Of a stretch of DNA of 64,000 nucleotides, positions 18,238 through 27,253 are shown piece after piece. The DNA is taken from contig NZ_JACXBU010000006.1 in the NCBI RefSeq assembly GCF_014700075.1, forward strand, positions 1-64,000. The letters run 5' to 3'. Each line of letters starts with the position of its first letter. The first letter of the stretch is position 1. The position numbers and the translations under genes were made by a program. Origin of the DNA: Pseudomonas sp. JM0905a. Its GTDB lineage: Bacteria; Pseudomonadota; Gammaproteobacteria; Pseudomonadales; Pseudomonadaceae. The notes below the pieces were generated by a model that saw only the letters and a program-made list of their open reading frames with translations, was not told the origin of the DNA and made no database searches.

Positions 18238-18634
18238 TTTCCACCTCGGCGAGGAACTGCTGGTAGTCGCGGATGTAGTCCGCCTCGTCATAGTGCTCGC
18301 TGGCAAGCACCATCAGCACGCAGTCGGGGGAGAACTCGAACATTTCGTGCCAAACCATACGTTCGATGCGCAGCCCTTGGTGCGGCGAAGAGAGGCGCAG
18401 GGTTTCCTTGCGCCGGCCATCGTCTAGCAGGAGGCTGCAGCTGCCGTTCAGGCAGATGGCGATCTGCTCCAGTTCGTGGTGGGCGTGGAAACCGCGCTGG
18501 AGATCGCCGCTCAGGCCATAGAGGTAGTAGACGCGGCGTATTTCAAAAGGCACGTCCAGGCTGCCCTCGATGACCGCCAGCGTCCCTCTGGGGTCGGAAA
18601 AGGTGCGTAAGTCGATCAGCTTGATCAGGCTCAT
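18221..18634 (-). CDS. dTDP-4-oxo-6-deoxyhexose 3,4-ketoisomerase (FdtA/QdtA type)
   Basis: The 137-residue cupin protein matches the WxcM-like/FdtA family, which moves the keto group of dTDP-4-oxo-6-deoxyglucose from C4 to C3. The active-site histidines are in [20 protein letters not shown]. The start [19 protein letters not shown] and the later [20 protein letters not shown] are family hallmarks. FdtA (galacto product) and QdtA (gluco product) cannot be told apart by eye. It overlaps the kinase upstream by ATGA. The substrate would require RmlA and RmlB, which are not in this window. Confidence 0.88.
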   Translation of the reverse strand: MSLIKLIDLRTFSDPRGTLAVIEGSLDVPFEIRRVYYLYGLSGDLQRGFHAHHELEQIAICLNGSCSLLLDDGRRKETLRLSSPHQGLRIERMVWHEMFEFSPDCVLMVLASEHYDEADYIRDYQQFLAEVENAAGP

Positions 18635-19317
18635 GATGTCTTCGATGAATCATGGGAGGAGTTGCGGCGTTGCACGCCAATTGCGCTTTCCAGGGTTTTC
18701 GCGGCAACGGTCCCGGCGCTTTCGGCATAGCCACGGAGCAGGTCGGCCACATGGCGGTGCGCCAACCACTGGGCATCCTGCTGGTAGCGGAGCATGTGGC
18801 GTACGTTGCGCTTGCATTTCCAGCGAGGCAATGGGCGACCGCTTATATGCATATCAGACAGGTCGATCAGTCCGAATCGGCCATCCGGTAGCTGCAATAC
18901 ATTGCCCAGATGCAGCGAGCGAAAATATACGCCTTTGCTGTGCAAGTCGCCCAGAAATCTCCCGAACTTTTCCACCGAACTCGCACGCTGCTGCTCGGGA
19001 ACCTGTTGCCAATGGTGGCGCAAGGTTTCGCCGGGTAATGGCTGATAGAGCACACCGCTGAGTTGGCGTTCGGGAATGCTCAGCACCTCGATCACATCGG
19101 GGGCTCGTATTTCCAGGCGATTCAGGCGTTGCGCGTTGCGCGCGAAGGTTTCGGCCGGAGGCTGCCATAGTGCAGACGAAAACAGTCGTTTGCGCCGATA
19201 AAGCTTGAGGAAGTCGCCGTTCGACAGGCGTGCGACTTTCAGTCCGTAACCGTCTTCTTCGATGGTCTGGGCGCCAAGCAGCAGCGCATCGAGCTGAGCC
19301 TCGTTCAAAATCTTCAT
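18631..19317 (-). CDS. LPS kinase-like protein (WaaP family, PA4998-like)
   Basis: The 228-residue protein has the WaaP/Kdo-kinase fold: GDFLKLYRRKRLF as the ATP-lysine region and FGLIDLSDMHI as the metal-binding segment. The catalytic loop reads FRSLHLGNVL, with serine where most members of the fold have aspartate. It lies between waaL and the ketoisomerase, overlapping each by four bases. In P. aeruginosa a similar gene sits beside waaL. Whether it is an active core kinase is open. Its DNA is visibly less GC-rich than the flanking core genes. Confidence 0.75.
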   Translation of the reverse strand: MKILNEAQLDALLLGAQTIEEDGYGLKVARLSNGDFLKLYRRKRLFSSALWQPPAETFARNAQRLNRLEIRAPDVIEVLSIPERQLSGVLYQPLPGETLRHHWQQVPEQQRASSVEKFGRFLGDLHSKGVYFRSLHLGNVLQLPDGRFGLIDLSDMHISGRPLPRWKCKRNVRHMLRYQQDAQWLAHRHVADLLRGYAESAGTVAAKTLESAIGVQRRNSSHDSSKTS

Positions 19318-20486
19318 TGCTTATCCAGGGCTCGTTGACTGATGGACAAGGCGGCGACCAGTGAAAGCGGGATCCAGATCAGGAACCAGCTTTCGTTCGG
19401 ACGCGAGAGAAAGCTGCTGCCTTCGGTGAGGCCGGCGCCGATGCCGTAGACGAGCAGGGCCGACGCAATCTTGAAACCGTTGTCCTTGCGCTGGCTGAAG
19501 CAGCGCCAGATGCCGAAGCCGTACATGGTCAGCCAGAACAGCAATCCGACCAGGCCCAGTTCCAGCAATACGGCGAGTTCGACGTTGTGCGGGTCGCTCA
19601 TGCTCATGCCCAGACCTTCCGCGTGGAAAGTGAAGCGGCTGTCATAACCGTAGCCGAACCACAGGTTCTGCAGTGCCTGGCCAAGTGCATCGCTCCAGAG
19701 CTGCGGGCGGAAGGAAAGGCCGCGCTGAAGCAACAGCTCCGGAAACGCGAAGTAGCTGGCAGCAATGAGGCTGAGTCCAGCCGCCAGCAGGTAGGCGGCC
19801 CGGCGCGGTGTCATGATCAGCATCCAGACGCTCATCAGCGCGAGTGCCATCAGCGGTGTGCGAGACCCGGTCGCTATCAGCGCCACCAGGAGCGGCACGC
19901 AGCACAGGAGAGGAATCCAGTCCCGGCGGACGTCCCTGGCAAGCCAGACGGCTATCCAGTAGGCGCAGAACATGCCGAATACGTGAGAGGTCAGCAGCGA
20001 GTTGCGCAGCGCCCCGACGCCGATCAGGCGTCGGCCCGGAGGAGGCTCCATGAAATAGAAAGCCAGATTGACCAGCGCGGCCAGGATTGCCAGTGCAGCT
20101 CCCGCCATCAGTGCCTTGAGCAGCAGTTCCCGGTCTTCCAGAGCGATAAGGGTACAGCTGGCAAAAAGCATGAACACGTAGAGCGGACGTTTGGCTAATC
20201 CACCGGGATCGTCTTCTGTTCCCGACCAGGTCAGGCTGAGCAGTAGCCAGGCGGAGAGTGCCAGGAAGGCCAGCAGCATTGGTTCGCGGATCAGGTCGCT
20301 TAGCCTGCGTGGGCTGTGCACCAGTGCCAGTAGCGCGGGGAAGGCGACCAGACCGTAGAAGACCTTGGTGTAGACACTGCTATTGGCAAGCCAGAACAGT
20401 CCGGTGAGTAGAGCCAGGTAGCCCAGCACCAGCCAACGACGTACGACGAATTGAGAGATGGAAGGCGCTGCGAGCCTGGAGAGCAT
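19314..20486 (-). CDS. waaL: O-antigen ligase
   Basis: WaaL joins undecaprenyl-linked O antigen to lipid A-core on the periplasmic face of the inner membrane. The protein is highly hydrophobic, with about ten or more membrane segments, and has a large loop containing SFRPQLWSDALGQALQNLWFGYGYDS. That segment, followed by the histidine in MSDPHNVELAVLLELGLVG, is the Wzy_C/O-antigen-ligase signature. The start at 20486 gives 390 residues; an ATG at 20537 would give 407, and the choice is uncertain. It is the first gene of a six-gene operon and is divergent from msbA. Confidence 0.88.
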   Translation of the reverse strand: MLSRLAAPSISQFVVRRWLVLGYLALLTGLFWLANSSVYTKVFYGLVAFPALLALVHSPRRLSDLIREPMLLAFLALSAWLLLSLTWSGTEDDPGGLAKRPLYVFMLFASCTLIALEDRELLLKALMAGAALAILAALVNLAFYFMEPPPGRRLIGVGALRNSLLTSHVFGMFCAYWIAVWLARDVRRDWIPLLCCVPLLVALIATGSRTPLMALALMSVWMLIMTPRRAAYLLAAGLSLIAASYFAFPELLLQRGLSFRPQLWSDALGQALQNLWFGYGYDSRFTFHAEGLGMSMSDPHNVELAVLLELGLVGLLFWLTMYGFGIWRCFSQRKDNGFKIASALLVYGIGAGLTEGSSFLSRPNESWFLIWIPLSLVAALSISQRALDKQ

Positions 20487-20613
20487 GGGAATAGACTGCA
20501 CTGTATCGACCGGCACTATGCTGCAAAAGGCTGGCATTTTAGCATCCGCGACGAGGTGGCGACTGCTCTGTGATAAGCTTTGCAACCTTTCGACAACGTC
20601 GACGCGTGAGCGC
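20487..20613. promoter_or_regulatory. Divergent promoter region between waaL and msbA
   Basis: This 127-base space must hold the promoters of both the waaL sugar-cassette operon (leftward) and msbA (rightward). It is more AT-rich than the genes around it, and a GATAAGCT stretch at about 20571-20578 could be a msbA -10. I see no convincing -35 or operator. If waaL starts at 20537 the space is only 76 bases. Confidence 0.4.
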
Positions 20614-22422
20614 ATGTCCGATCAGCATCCTGAAGCCTCCCGGCCCTCCAGCCTCAAGATCTACCTTCGTCTGCTGGGCTACGTCCGCCCCTATATCGGG
20701 ATGTTCCTGGTCAGCATCATCGGTTACATCATCTTCGCCTCCACCCAGCCGATGCTGGCGGGCATCCTCAAGTATTTCGTGGATGGCCTGAGCAATCCGG
20801 ACGCCGTCCTGTTCCCGGGTGTTCCCTACCTTCAGGACATGAAGTTGCTGTTGGCAGTTCCGTTGCTGATCATCCTGATCGCCGCGTGGCAGGGGCTGGG
20901 GTCATACCTGGGCAACTACTTCCTGGCCAAGGTTTCCCTCGGACTGGTGCACGACCTGCGCCTGGCCCTGTTCAATAGCCTGCTCTCCCTGCCGAACCGC
21001 TATTTTGACAGCCACAACTCGGGACACCTGATCTCGCGCATCACGTTCAACGTGACCATGGTCACCGGCGCAGCGACCGATGCCATCAAGGTGGTGATCC
21101 GCGAAGGGCTCACCGTGGTCTTCCTGTTCGGCTACCTGCTGTGGATGAACTGGAAGCTGACCCTGGTGATGGTCGCCATCCTGCCGCTGATCGCCCTGAT
21201 GGTGAGCAGTGCCAGCAAGAAATTCCGTAAGCAGAGCAAGAAGATCCAGGTGGCCATGGGCGACGTGACCCATGTGGCCTCCGAAACTATCCAGGGCTAC
21301 CGCGTGGTGCGCAGCTTCGGCGGCGAGCCGTACGAATCCGACCGATTCCGGCACGCCAGCGAAGACAACACTCGCAAGCAGCTGCGGATGACCAAGACCT
21401 CCGCCGTCTACACCCCGATGCTGCAGCTGGTGATCTACTCCGCCATGGCGGCCCTGATGTTCCTCGTGCTTTTCCTGCGCGGCGATGCGAGCGCTGGTGA
21501 TCTGGTGGCCTACATCACTGCCGCGGGCCTCCTGCCGAAACCGATCCGCCAGCTCTCCGAAGTCAGCTCCACCGTGCAGCGTGGTGTTGCCGGTGCGGAA
21601 AGCATCTTCGAGCAACTCGACGAAGAGACCGAGATGGATCGTGGCACCGTCGAGCGGGAGCGGGTCGGTGGCCGACTGGAAGTCCGCAACCTCAGCTTCC
21701 GGTATCCCGGCACCGACAAGGCGGTGCTGCAGGACATCAGCTTCGAGGCCGCCCCCGGCCAGATGGTCGCGTTGGTCGGGCGTTCCGGCAGCGGGAAATC
21801 CACCCTGGCCAACCTCATTCCACGCTTCTACCACCATGAGCAGGGGCAGATCCTGCTGGATGGCGTCGATATCGAGGATTACCGCCTGCGCAACCTGCGT
21901 CGTCACATCGCCCTGGTGACCCAGCAGGTGACCCTGTTCAACGACTCGGTCGCCAACAACATCGCCTACGGCGATCTCGCCGGTGCACCGCGCGAGGATG
22001 TCGAGCAGGCGGCCGAGGCGGCCTACGCCAAGGAGTTCGTCGACAAGCTGCCGCACGGCTTCGACACCGAGGTGGGCGAAAACGGCGTGCTGCTCTCCGG
22101 CGGCCAACGCCAGCGCCTGGCAATCGCCCGCGCCCTGCTGAAGAACGCGCCGGTGCTGGTGCTGGACGAGGCCACCTCGGCCCTGGATACCGAGTCCGAA
22201 CGGCACATCCAGGCCGCGCTGGACCGTGTGATGGATGGCCGTACCACCCTAGTCATCGCCCATCGTCTCTCCACTATCGAGAAGGCGGACCTGATCCTGG
22301 TCATGGATCAGGGGCGCATCGTCGAGCGCGGCACTCACGCCGAGCTGCTGGCCATGAACGGCTACTACGCCCGTCTGCATGCCAACCAGTTCGCCGAGGA
22401 GACCCAGCCGAAGGCGAACTGA
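20614..22422 (+). CDS. msbA: Lipid A export ABC transporter, ATP-binding/permease protein
   Basis: MsbA flips lipid A-core across the inner membrane. The 602-residue half-transporter has six membrane helices in its first half and a nucleotide-binding domain with Walker A VGRSGSGKST, signature LSGGQRQRLAIARALL, Walker B VLVLDEATSALD and the switch histidine in VIAHRLST. The ATG at 20614 (MSDQHPEASRPSS) is chosen over an upstream frame that would overlap waaL. hldE follows after 89 bases. Confidence 0.96.
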   Translation: MSDQHPEASRPSSLKIYLRLLGYVRPYIGMFLVSIIGYIIFASTQPMLAGILKYFVDGLSNPDAVLFPGVPYLQDMKLLLAVPLLIILIAAWQGLGSYLGNYFLAKVSLGLVHDLRLALFNSLLSLPNRYFDSHNSGHLISRITFNVTMVTGAATDAIKVVIREGLTVVFLFGYLLWMNWKLTLVMVAILPLIALMVSSASKKFRKQSKKIQVAMGDVTHVASETIQGYRVVRSFGGEPYESDRFRHASEDNTRKQLRMTKTSAVYTPMLQLVIYSAMAALMFLVLFLRGDASAGDLVAYITAAGLLPKPIRQLSEVSSTVQRGVAGAESIFEQLDEETEMDRGTVERERVGGRLEVRNLSFRYPGTDKAVLQDISFEAAPGQMVALVGRSGSGKSTLANLIPRFYHHEQGQILLDGVDIEDYRLRNLRRHIALVTQQVTLFNDSVANNIAYGDLAGAPREDVEQAAEAAYAKEFVDKLPHGFDTEVGENGVLLSGGQRQRLAIARALLKNAPVLVLDEATSALDTESERHIQAALDRVMDGRTTLVIAHRLSTIEKADLILVMDQGRIVERGTHAELLAMNGYYARLHANQFAEETQPKAN

Positions 22423-22447
22423 GCCGGATGCACCCTGCGTCAGATCG

Positions 22448-22472
22448 AGCAGGTCAGTCCAACTGACCTGCT
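22448..22472. promoter_or_regulatory. Perfect 11-base inverted repeat before hldE, beside an extended -10
   Basis: AGCAGGTCAGT-CCA-ACTGACCTGCT is perfect over 11 bases per arm with a 3-base centre. No T-run follows, so it is a poor terminator for msbA. TATTAT at 22477-22482, preceded by TGG, looks like an extended -10 promoter for hldE. The palindrome then lies over the -35 zone, as expected for an operator. Function is inference. Confidence 0.5.
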
Positions 22473-22511
22473 ATGGTATTATCCGCGCCGATTTTGACGT
22501 CCGGAGACCCC

Positions 22512-23936
22512 ATGAAGCTGTCCATGCCCCGATTTGATCAGGCCCCCGTTCTGGTGGTGGGCGACGTCATGCTTGACCGCTACTGGCATGGCGGTACTTC
22601 GCGCATTTCGCCCGAAGCACCGGTGCCCGTGGTCAAGGTGGAGCAGATCGAGGACCGTCCCGGCGGCGCCGCGAACGTTGCGCTGAACATCGCCGCCCTC
22701 GGGGCGCCGGCCATGCTGGTGGGGATCACTGGTATCGACGAAGCCGCCGACAGCCTGACCGACAGCCTCAACGCAGCCGGCGTTGATGTGCATTTCCAGC
22801 GTCTCGCCGAGCAGCCGACCATCGTCAAGCTGCGCGTCATGAGCCGCCACCAGCAATTGCTGCGCATGGACTTCGAGGAAAACTTCGATACCAACGCCGA
22901 GGCGCTGGCCGCTGAGGTCGAGCGCTTGTTGCCCCAGGCCAAGGTGCTGGTGCTGTCCGACTACGGCAAGGGCGCGCTGAAGAATCACCAGGCGCTGATC
23001 CAGGCCGCTCGCCGTCGCGGTGTTCCGGTGCTGGCCGACCCCAAGGGCAAGGATTTCAGCATCTATCGCGGTGCCAGCCTGATCACGCCGAACCTCAGCG
23101 AATTCGAATCCATCGTCGGCCGTTGTGCCGATGAGGCCGACTTGGTCGCCAAGGGCGCTGGCCTGATGCAGGCGCTGGAACTGGGCTCCCTGCTGGTGAC
23201 CCGCGGCGAACACGGCATGACCCTGCTGCGTCCCGGCCATTCCCCGCTGCACCTGCCGGCCCGCGCACGTGAAGTATTTGATGTCACCGGCGCCGGCGAC
23301 ACCGTGATTTCCACCCTGGCCGCCGCCCTCGCCGCAGGCGAAGAACTGCCGCAGGCCGTGGCGCTCGCCAACCTCGCCGCTGGCATCGTCGTCGGCAAAC
23401 TGGGTACCGCCGCCATCAGCGCGCCGGAATTGCGCCGCGCCGTGCAGCGCGAGCAGGGGTCCGAGCGTGGCGTACTGAGCCTGGACCAGTTGCTGCTGGC
23501 CATCGAAGATGCCCGCGCCCACGGCGAGAAGATCGTTTTCACCAACGGCTGCTTCGACATCCTCCACGCCGGCCACGTGACCTACCTGGAGCAGGCCCGA
23601 GCGCAAGGTGATCGCCTGGTCCTGGCGGTCAATGACGATGCATCGGTCAGCCGCCTCAAGGGGCCGGGCCGTCCGATCAACAGCGTCGAGCGCCGCATGG
23701 CCGTGCTGGCTGGTCTTGGCGCAGTCGACTGGGTTGTCAGCTTCCACGAAGACACGCCTGAGCGCTTGCTCGGCCAGGTCAAACCCGATGTGCTGGTCAA
23801 GGGGGGCGACTATGGTATCGACCAGGTGGTCGGCGCCGATATCGTCCGTGCCTACGGCGGTGAAGTGCGGGTGCTGGGCCTGGTGGAAAACAGCTCCACC
23901 ACAGCCATTGTCAACAAGATTCGCGACAAATCCTGA
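22512..23936 (+). CDS. hldE: Bifunctional heptose 7-phosphate kinase / heptose 1-phosphate adenylyltransferase
   Basis: HldE makes ADP-heptose for the LPS inner core, acting before and after the GmhB phosphatase. The 474-residue protein has an N-terminal ribokinase domain ([15 protein letters not shown], catalytic [11 protein letters not shown]) and a C-terminal nucleotidyltransferase domain ([17 protein letters not shown], with the HxGH site). The ATG at 22512 begins [20 protein letters not shown]; an upstream in-frame start would lie in the promoter. The acyltransferase gene follows after seven bases. Confidence 0.97.
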   Translation: MKLSMPRFDQAPVLVVGDVMLDRYWHGGTSRISPEAPVPVVKVEQIEDRPGGAANVALNIAALGAPAMLVGITGIDEAADSLTDSLNAAGVDVHFQRLAEQPTIVKLRVMSRHQQLLRMDFEENFDTNAEALAAEVERLLPQAKVLVLSDYGKGALKNHQALIQAARRRGVPVLADPKGKDFSIYRGASLITPNLSEFESIVGRCADEADLVAKGAGLMQALELGSLLVTRGEHGMTLLRPGHSPLHLPARAREVFDVTGAGDTVISTLAAALAAGEELPQAVALANLAAGIVVGKLGTAAISAPELRRAVQREQGSERGVLSLDQLLLAIEDARAHGEKIVFTNGCFDILHAGHVTYLEQARAQGDRLVLAVNDDASVSRLKGPGRPINSVERRMAVLAGLGAVDWVVSFHEDTPERLLGQVKPDVLVKGGDYGIDQVVGADIVRAYGGEVRVLGLVENSSTTAIVNKIRDKS

Positions 23937-23943
23937 TCCCACC

Positions 23944-24591
23944 ATGTTCGAAAAGCTTCATCTGCTGCTGCGCAATCTCGCCTACAAGAACCGCGTGACG
24001 GTCAAATCCGGGAACGTCCTTGACCTTCCCGGTAGCGTGCGTCGGCGGATGAAGAAGATCACCATCAAGCTCGGGGGGCGCAACAACCGGCTGGTGGTTG
24101 GCGAAGGGGCCGAACTGAGTCATTGCGAAATCCGCCTCGACGGTAATGACAACTTGATCGAGATCGGGTCCCGGGTACGTTTCAGTTCGGGCAAGATCTA
24201 CCTTCGCCGAACGAATGGTCAGCACATCCGAATTGGTGAAGACACGACGGTGGAAGGGGCATATCTCTTCGTCGACGAACAGGCGAGTATCGATATTGGT
24301 CGGGATTGCATGCTGGCCACCGGTATCCTCATTCGCACTGGCGACAACCACTCTATTCTCGACCTTAAAACCGGCGAGCGCATCAACCCGTCCCGTAGTG
24401 TGCGCATTGGTGATCGCGTGTGGATTGCCAGAGATGCTCAGATACTCAAGGGAACTGTTCTTCAGTCCGAATCGGTGGTCGGCGCCAGCTCCGTGGTCAG
24501 TCGAGCCTTCGATGAAGGGAACTGCGTAGTGGCAGGCGTACCGGCACGCATCGTCAAGCAGGGCATCCGCTGGGACCGTTCCCTCCTTTGA
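23944..24591 (+). CDS. Hexapeptide-repeat acyltransferase of unknown acceptor
   Basis: The 215-residue protein is a left-handed beta-helix acyltransferase. Visible strands include IEIGSRVRFSSGKIYL, IRIGEDTTVEGAYLFVDEQ and VRIGDRVWIARDAQILKG, and the end VVAGVPARIVKQG is typical of sugar O-acetyltransferases. A likely catalytic histidine is in RTGDNHSILDL. It begins seven bases after hldE and is probably cotranscribed. I do not remember it beside hldE in P. aeruginosa, and its DNA is less GC-rich than hldE. Acetylation of LPS core or a capsular sugar is a guess. Confidence 0.75.
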   Translation: MFEKLHLLLRNLAYKNRVTVKSGNVLDLPGSVRRRMKKITIKLGGRNNRLVVGEGAELSHCEIRLDGNDNLIEIGSRVRFSSGKIYLRRTNGQHIRIGEDTTVEGAYLFVDEQASIDIGRDCMLATGILIRTGDNHSILDLKTGERINPSRSVRIGDRVWIARDAQILKGTVLQSESVVGASSVVSRAFDEGNCVVAGVPARIVKQGIRWDRSLL

Positions 24592-24697
24592 TCCTTCCCC
24601 TACTGGCAGCGCTGCCAGTCGCTGGCGTCGGCCCGGTCATAGGCGACTGGGTCGATGCCGAACATCATCAAGGCATCCTCATCCTGCATGGAGTGCG

Positions 24698-25978
24698 ATG
24701 CCAATGTTCCCCAACGCACCGGGCCGTGCCCTGGCCGTGCTCAACCGCGTAGCCCAGGCCCACTGGCCCGACCGCCTAAAGCTGCGCAAGGTTTTCGAGA
24801 AATTCCTCTACAGCGGCACCCGCGCCGGCTTCATGCTGGCCGCGCGGCGGGCGCGCAAGGTGCCGCGCCAGTCCGGCGCTGATGAGCTGTTTGACCTCTC
24901 CCTGTCGGACGAACAGCGGATGCTGGTGGAGATGCTGGAAGCCTTCGCCCTGGATTCCCTGCGCCCGGCAGCCCATAGCGCGGACGCCCGTTGCGCGGTG
25001 CCGGCTGCCTTGCTCAACCAGGGTCACGAACTCGGACTGGCTCACTACGGCGTTGGCGAGAACCTGGGTGGCTTGGCGGGTGAACGTACGATCCTCACCA
25101 ATGCCCTGATGGCCGAGGCCCTGGCCAAAGGCGATCTCAGTCTCGCCGCAGCGCTGCTGACGCCGCTTTCGGCTGCCAATTGTATCCGTCGCTGGGGCTC
25201 TGCCGAGCAGCAGGCCGCCTGGCTGCCGGCTTTTGTCGGCGAGCAGCCGGCGCCGCGCATGGCCATTGCCGTCAACGAGCCGAGCGTGCTGTTCGATCCC
25301 GGCAAGCTGGCCACTCGCGCGCGGCGCAAGGGAAGCCGCTATGTGCTCACCGGCGAGAAGTGCCTGGTGCCGGGTGCCCTGGATGCCAGTCGCCTGATAG
25401 TGGCGGCGGAGACCGGCAGCGGGCCGGCGCTGTTCCTGGTCGAGGCCGGCAGCAAGGGGCTCGACCTGCGCCCGGAGCCGGCCATGGGCCTGAAGGCCTG
25501 CGGCACGGCGCGGATTCGCCTCAAGGGGGTGAAGATTCCGGTGGCGAACCGTCTGGCCGCTGTCAACTTCGACTACCAGGTCTTCCTCGACCTTGGTCAT
25601 CTGGCGTGGTGCGCGCTGGCGCTGGGCACCGCCCAGGCCGCACTGGATTACGTGATTGGCTACTGCAACGAACGCACGGCATTCGGCGAGCCCATCAGCC
25701 ATCGTCAGGGCGTGGCCTTCATGGTCGCAGACATTGCCATCGAACTGGACGCCATGCGCCTGATGGTCTGGCGCGCCTGTGCCCGCGCCGATCGTGGCGA
25801 GGCGTTCGGGCGCGAGGCCTACCTGGCGCGACTGCTCTGTGCCGAGAAGGCCATGAAGATCGGTACCGACGCCGTGCAACTGCTTGGCGGACATGGTTTC
25901 ACCCAGGAGCACCCGGCCGAGCGCTGGTACCGTGACTTGCGCGCTGTCGCCCTGATGAGCGGCGGCCTGCACCTGTGA
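24698..25978 (+). CDS. Acyl-CoA dehydrogenase family protein (first of a pair)
   Basis: The 426-residue protein has the acyl-CoA dehydrogenase fold. ERTILTNALMAEALAKGDLS, GEKCLVPGALDASRLIVAA and the C-terminal AFGEPISHRQGVAFMVADI and LLGGHGFTQEHPAERWYRD are family regions that bind FAD and CoA substrate. It is longer at the N-terminus than ordinary members. A GGAG ribosome site lies four bases before the ATG at 24698; ATG at 24704 is an alternative. With the next gene it forms a pair, seen also after hldE in P. aeruginosa. The substrate is not known. Confidence 0.85.
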   Translation: MPMFPNAPGRALAVLNRVAQAHWPDRLKLRKVFEKFLYSGTRAGFMLAARRARKVPRQSGADELFDLSLSDEQRMLVEMLEAFALDSLRPAAHSADARCAVPAALLNQGHELGLAHYGVGENLGGLAGERTILTNALMAEALAKGDLSLAAALLTPLSAANCIRRWGSAEQQAAWLPAFVGEQPAPRMAIAVNEPSVLFDPGKLATRARRKGSRYVLTGEKCLVPGALDASRLIVAAETGSGPALFLVEAGSKGLDLRPEPAMGLKACGTARIRLKGVKIPVANRLAAVNFDYQVFLDLGHLAWCALALGTAQAALDYVIGYCNERTAFGEPISHRQGVAFMVADIAIELDAMRLMVWRACARADRGEAFGREAYLARLLCAEKAMKIGTDAVQLLGGHGFTQEHPAERWYRDLRAVALMSGGLHL

Positions 25979-25988
25979 GGATGGCAGC

Positions 25989-27194
25989 ATGAATCTGGAA
26001 ATCCCGAAGAAATTTCGCGGCCTCAGCCATCAGGCCCATCAGGTCGCGCAACAGTACTTTCGCCCCCTGTCACGCAAGTACGACAAGGCCGAACACGCCT
26101 ACCCGCGCGAACTGGACCTCCTGGCGGCGCTGCTGGACGGCATGAATGCCGGCTCCCCGGAAGCTGTTGGTGCCGGCTCGGCCAGCAAGCGTGGCGCCGG
26201 GGCGGAGGAGGTCGTGCGCAACGGCGGCAACCTGTCCGCGCTGCTCGGTGTCATGGAGCTGTGCTGGGGCGATGTCGGCCTGCTCCTGGCCATGCCGCGC
26301 CAGGGGCTAGGCAATGCCGCCATCGCTGCGGTGGCCAATGAGGAACAGCTCGTGCGCTTGCGTGGCACCTGGGCTGCGATGGCCATCACCGAACCCGGTT
26401 GCGGTTCCGATTCGGCGGCCATCCGCACCACGGCAGTGAAGGATGGCGACCATTACGTGCTCAATGGCGAGAAGATCTTCGTCACCTCCGGCGAGCGTGC
26501 CGATGCGGTGGTGGTCTGGGCCAGCCTGGATCGCAGCCTGGGGCGCGCGGCGATCAAGTCCTTCGTGGTGGAGAAGGGCACGCCCGGCATGACCGTGACC
26601 CGTCTGGAGAAGAAGCTCGGGATCAAGGCGTCGGACACCGCCTCCATCAGCTTCAATGATTGCCGGGTGCCGGCGGCCAACCTGCTGGGCAATGCCGAGA
26701 TCGACGTGCAGAAGGGCTTTGCGGGGGTGATGGAGACCTTCGACAACACTCGCCCTCTGGTGGCCGGGATGGCGGTGGGCGTCGCCAAGGCGGCCCTGGA
26801 CCGGACTCGCGAACTGCTTTCCAAGGCCGGTTGCCGGTTTGACTACCGCAAGCCGTTGCTGGCTGTCAGCCATGCCGAGGCCACGCTCTATCGACTGGAG
26901 GCGGAATGGGAGGCGGCGCGCCTGCTGACCCTGAAGGCGGCCTGGATGGCCGACAACCGGCTGCCCAACTCCAAGGAGGCGTCCATCGCCAAGGCCAAGG
27001 CTGGACGCGTGGCCAACGAGATCACCCTGAAATGCGTGGAGCTGGCCGGCGCGCTGGGTTACGGCGAAGACGAGTTGCTGGAGAAGTGGGCGCGGGACTC
27101 GAAGATTCTCGACATCTTCGAAGGTACCCAGCAGATCCAGTTGCTGATCGTGGCGCGACGGCTGCTGGGCAAGAGCTCCAGTGAGCTGAAGTAA
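25989..27194 (+). CDS. Acyl-CoA dehydrogenase (second of a pair)
   Basis: The 401-residue protein oxidises acyl-CoA to enoyl-CoA with FAD. Conserved parts are AMAITEPGCGSDSAAIRTTA, GEKIFVTSGERADAVVVWA and the terminal ILDIFEGTQQIQ, which contacts FAD across the dimer. It begins ten bases after the preceding acyl-CoA dehydrogenase, so the two form an operon and may form a heteromer. It is the more canonical of the pair. Nothing nearby (thiolase, hydratase) identifies the pathway. Confidence 0.9.
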   Translation: MNLEIPKKFRGLSHQAHQVAQQYFRPLSRKYDKAEHAYPRELDLLAALLDGMNAGSPEAVGAGSASKRGAGAEEVVRNGGNLSALLGVMELCWGDVGLLLAMPRQGLGNAAIAAVANEEQLVRLRGTWAAMAITEPGCGSDSAAIRTTAVKDGDHYVLNGEKIFVTSGERADAVVVWASLDRSLGRAAIKSFVVEKGTPGMTVTRLEKKLGIKASDTASISFNDCRVPAANLLGNAEIDVQKGFAGVMETFDNTRPLVAGMAVGVAKAALDRTRELLSKAGCRFDYRKPLLAVSHAEATLYRLEAEWEAARLLTLKAAWMADNRLPNSKEASIAKAKAGRVANEITLKCVELAGALGYGEDELLEKWARDSKILDIFEGTQQIQLLIVARRLLGKSSSELK

Positions 27195-27253
27195 TGCTGG
27201 AAGGCGGGGACACGCTTAATGGCGACGGGGCGACTTCTTCGGCGCCCCGGCTT

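Noticed and set aside
24655..24882. Small frame overlapping the start of the first acyl-CoA dehydrogenase
   Set aside because: Arg- and Pro-rich composition typical of out-of-frame translation, and it overlaps a well-supported gene.
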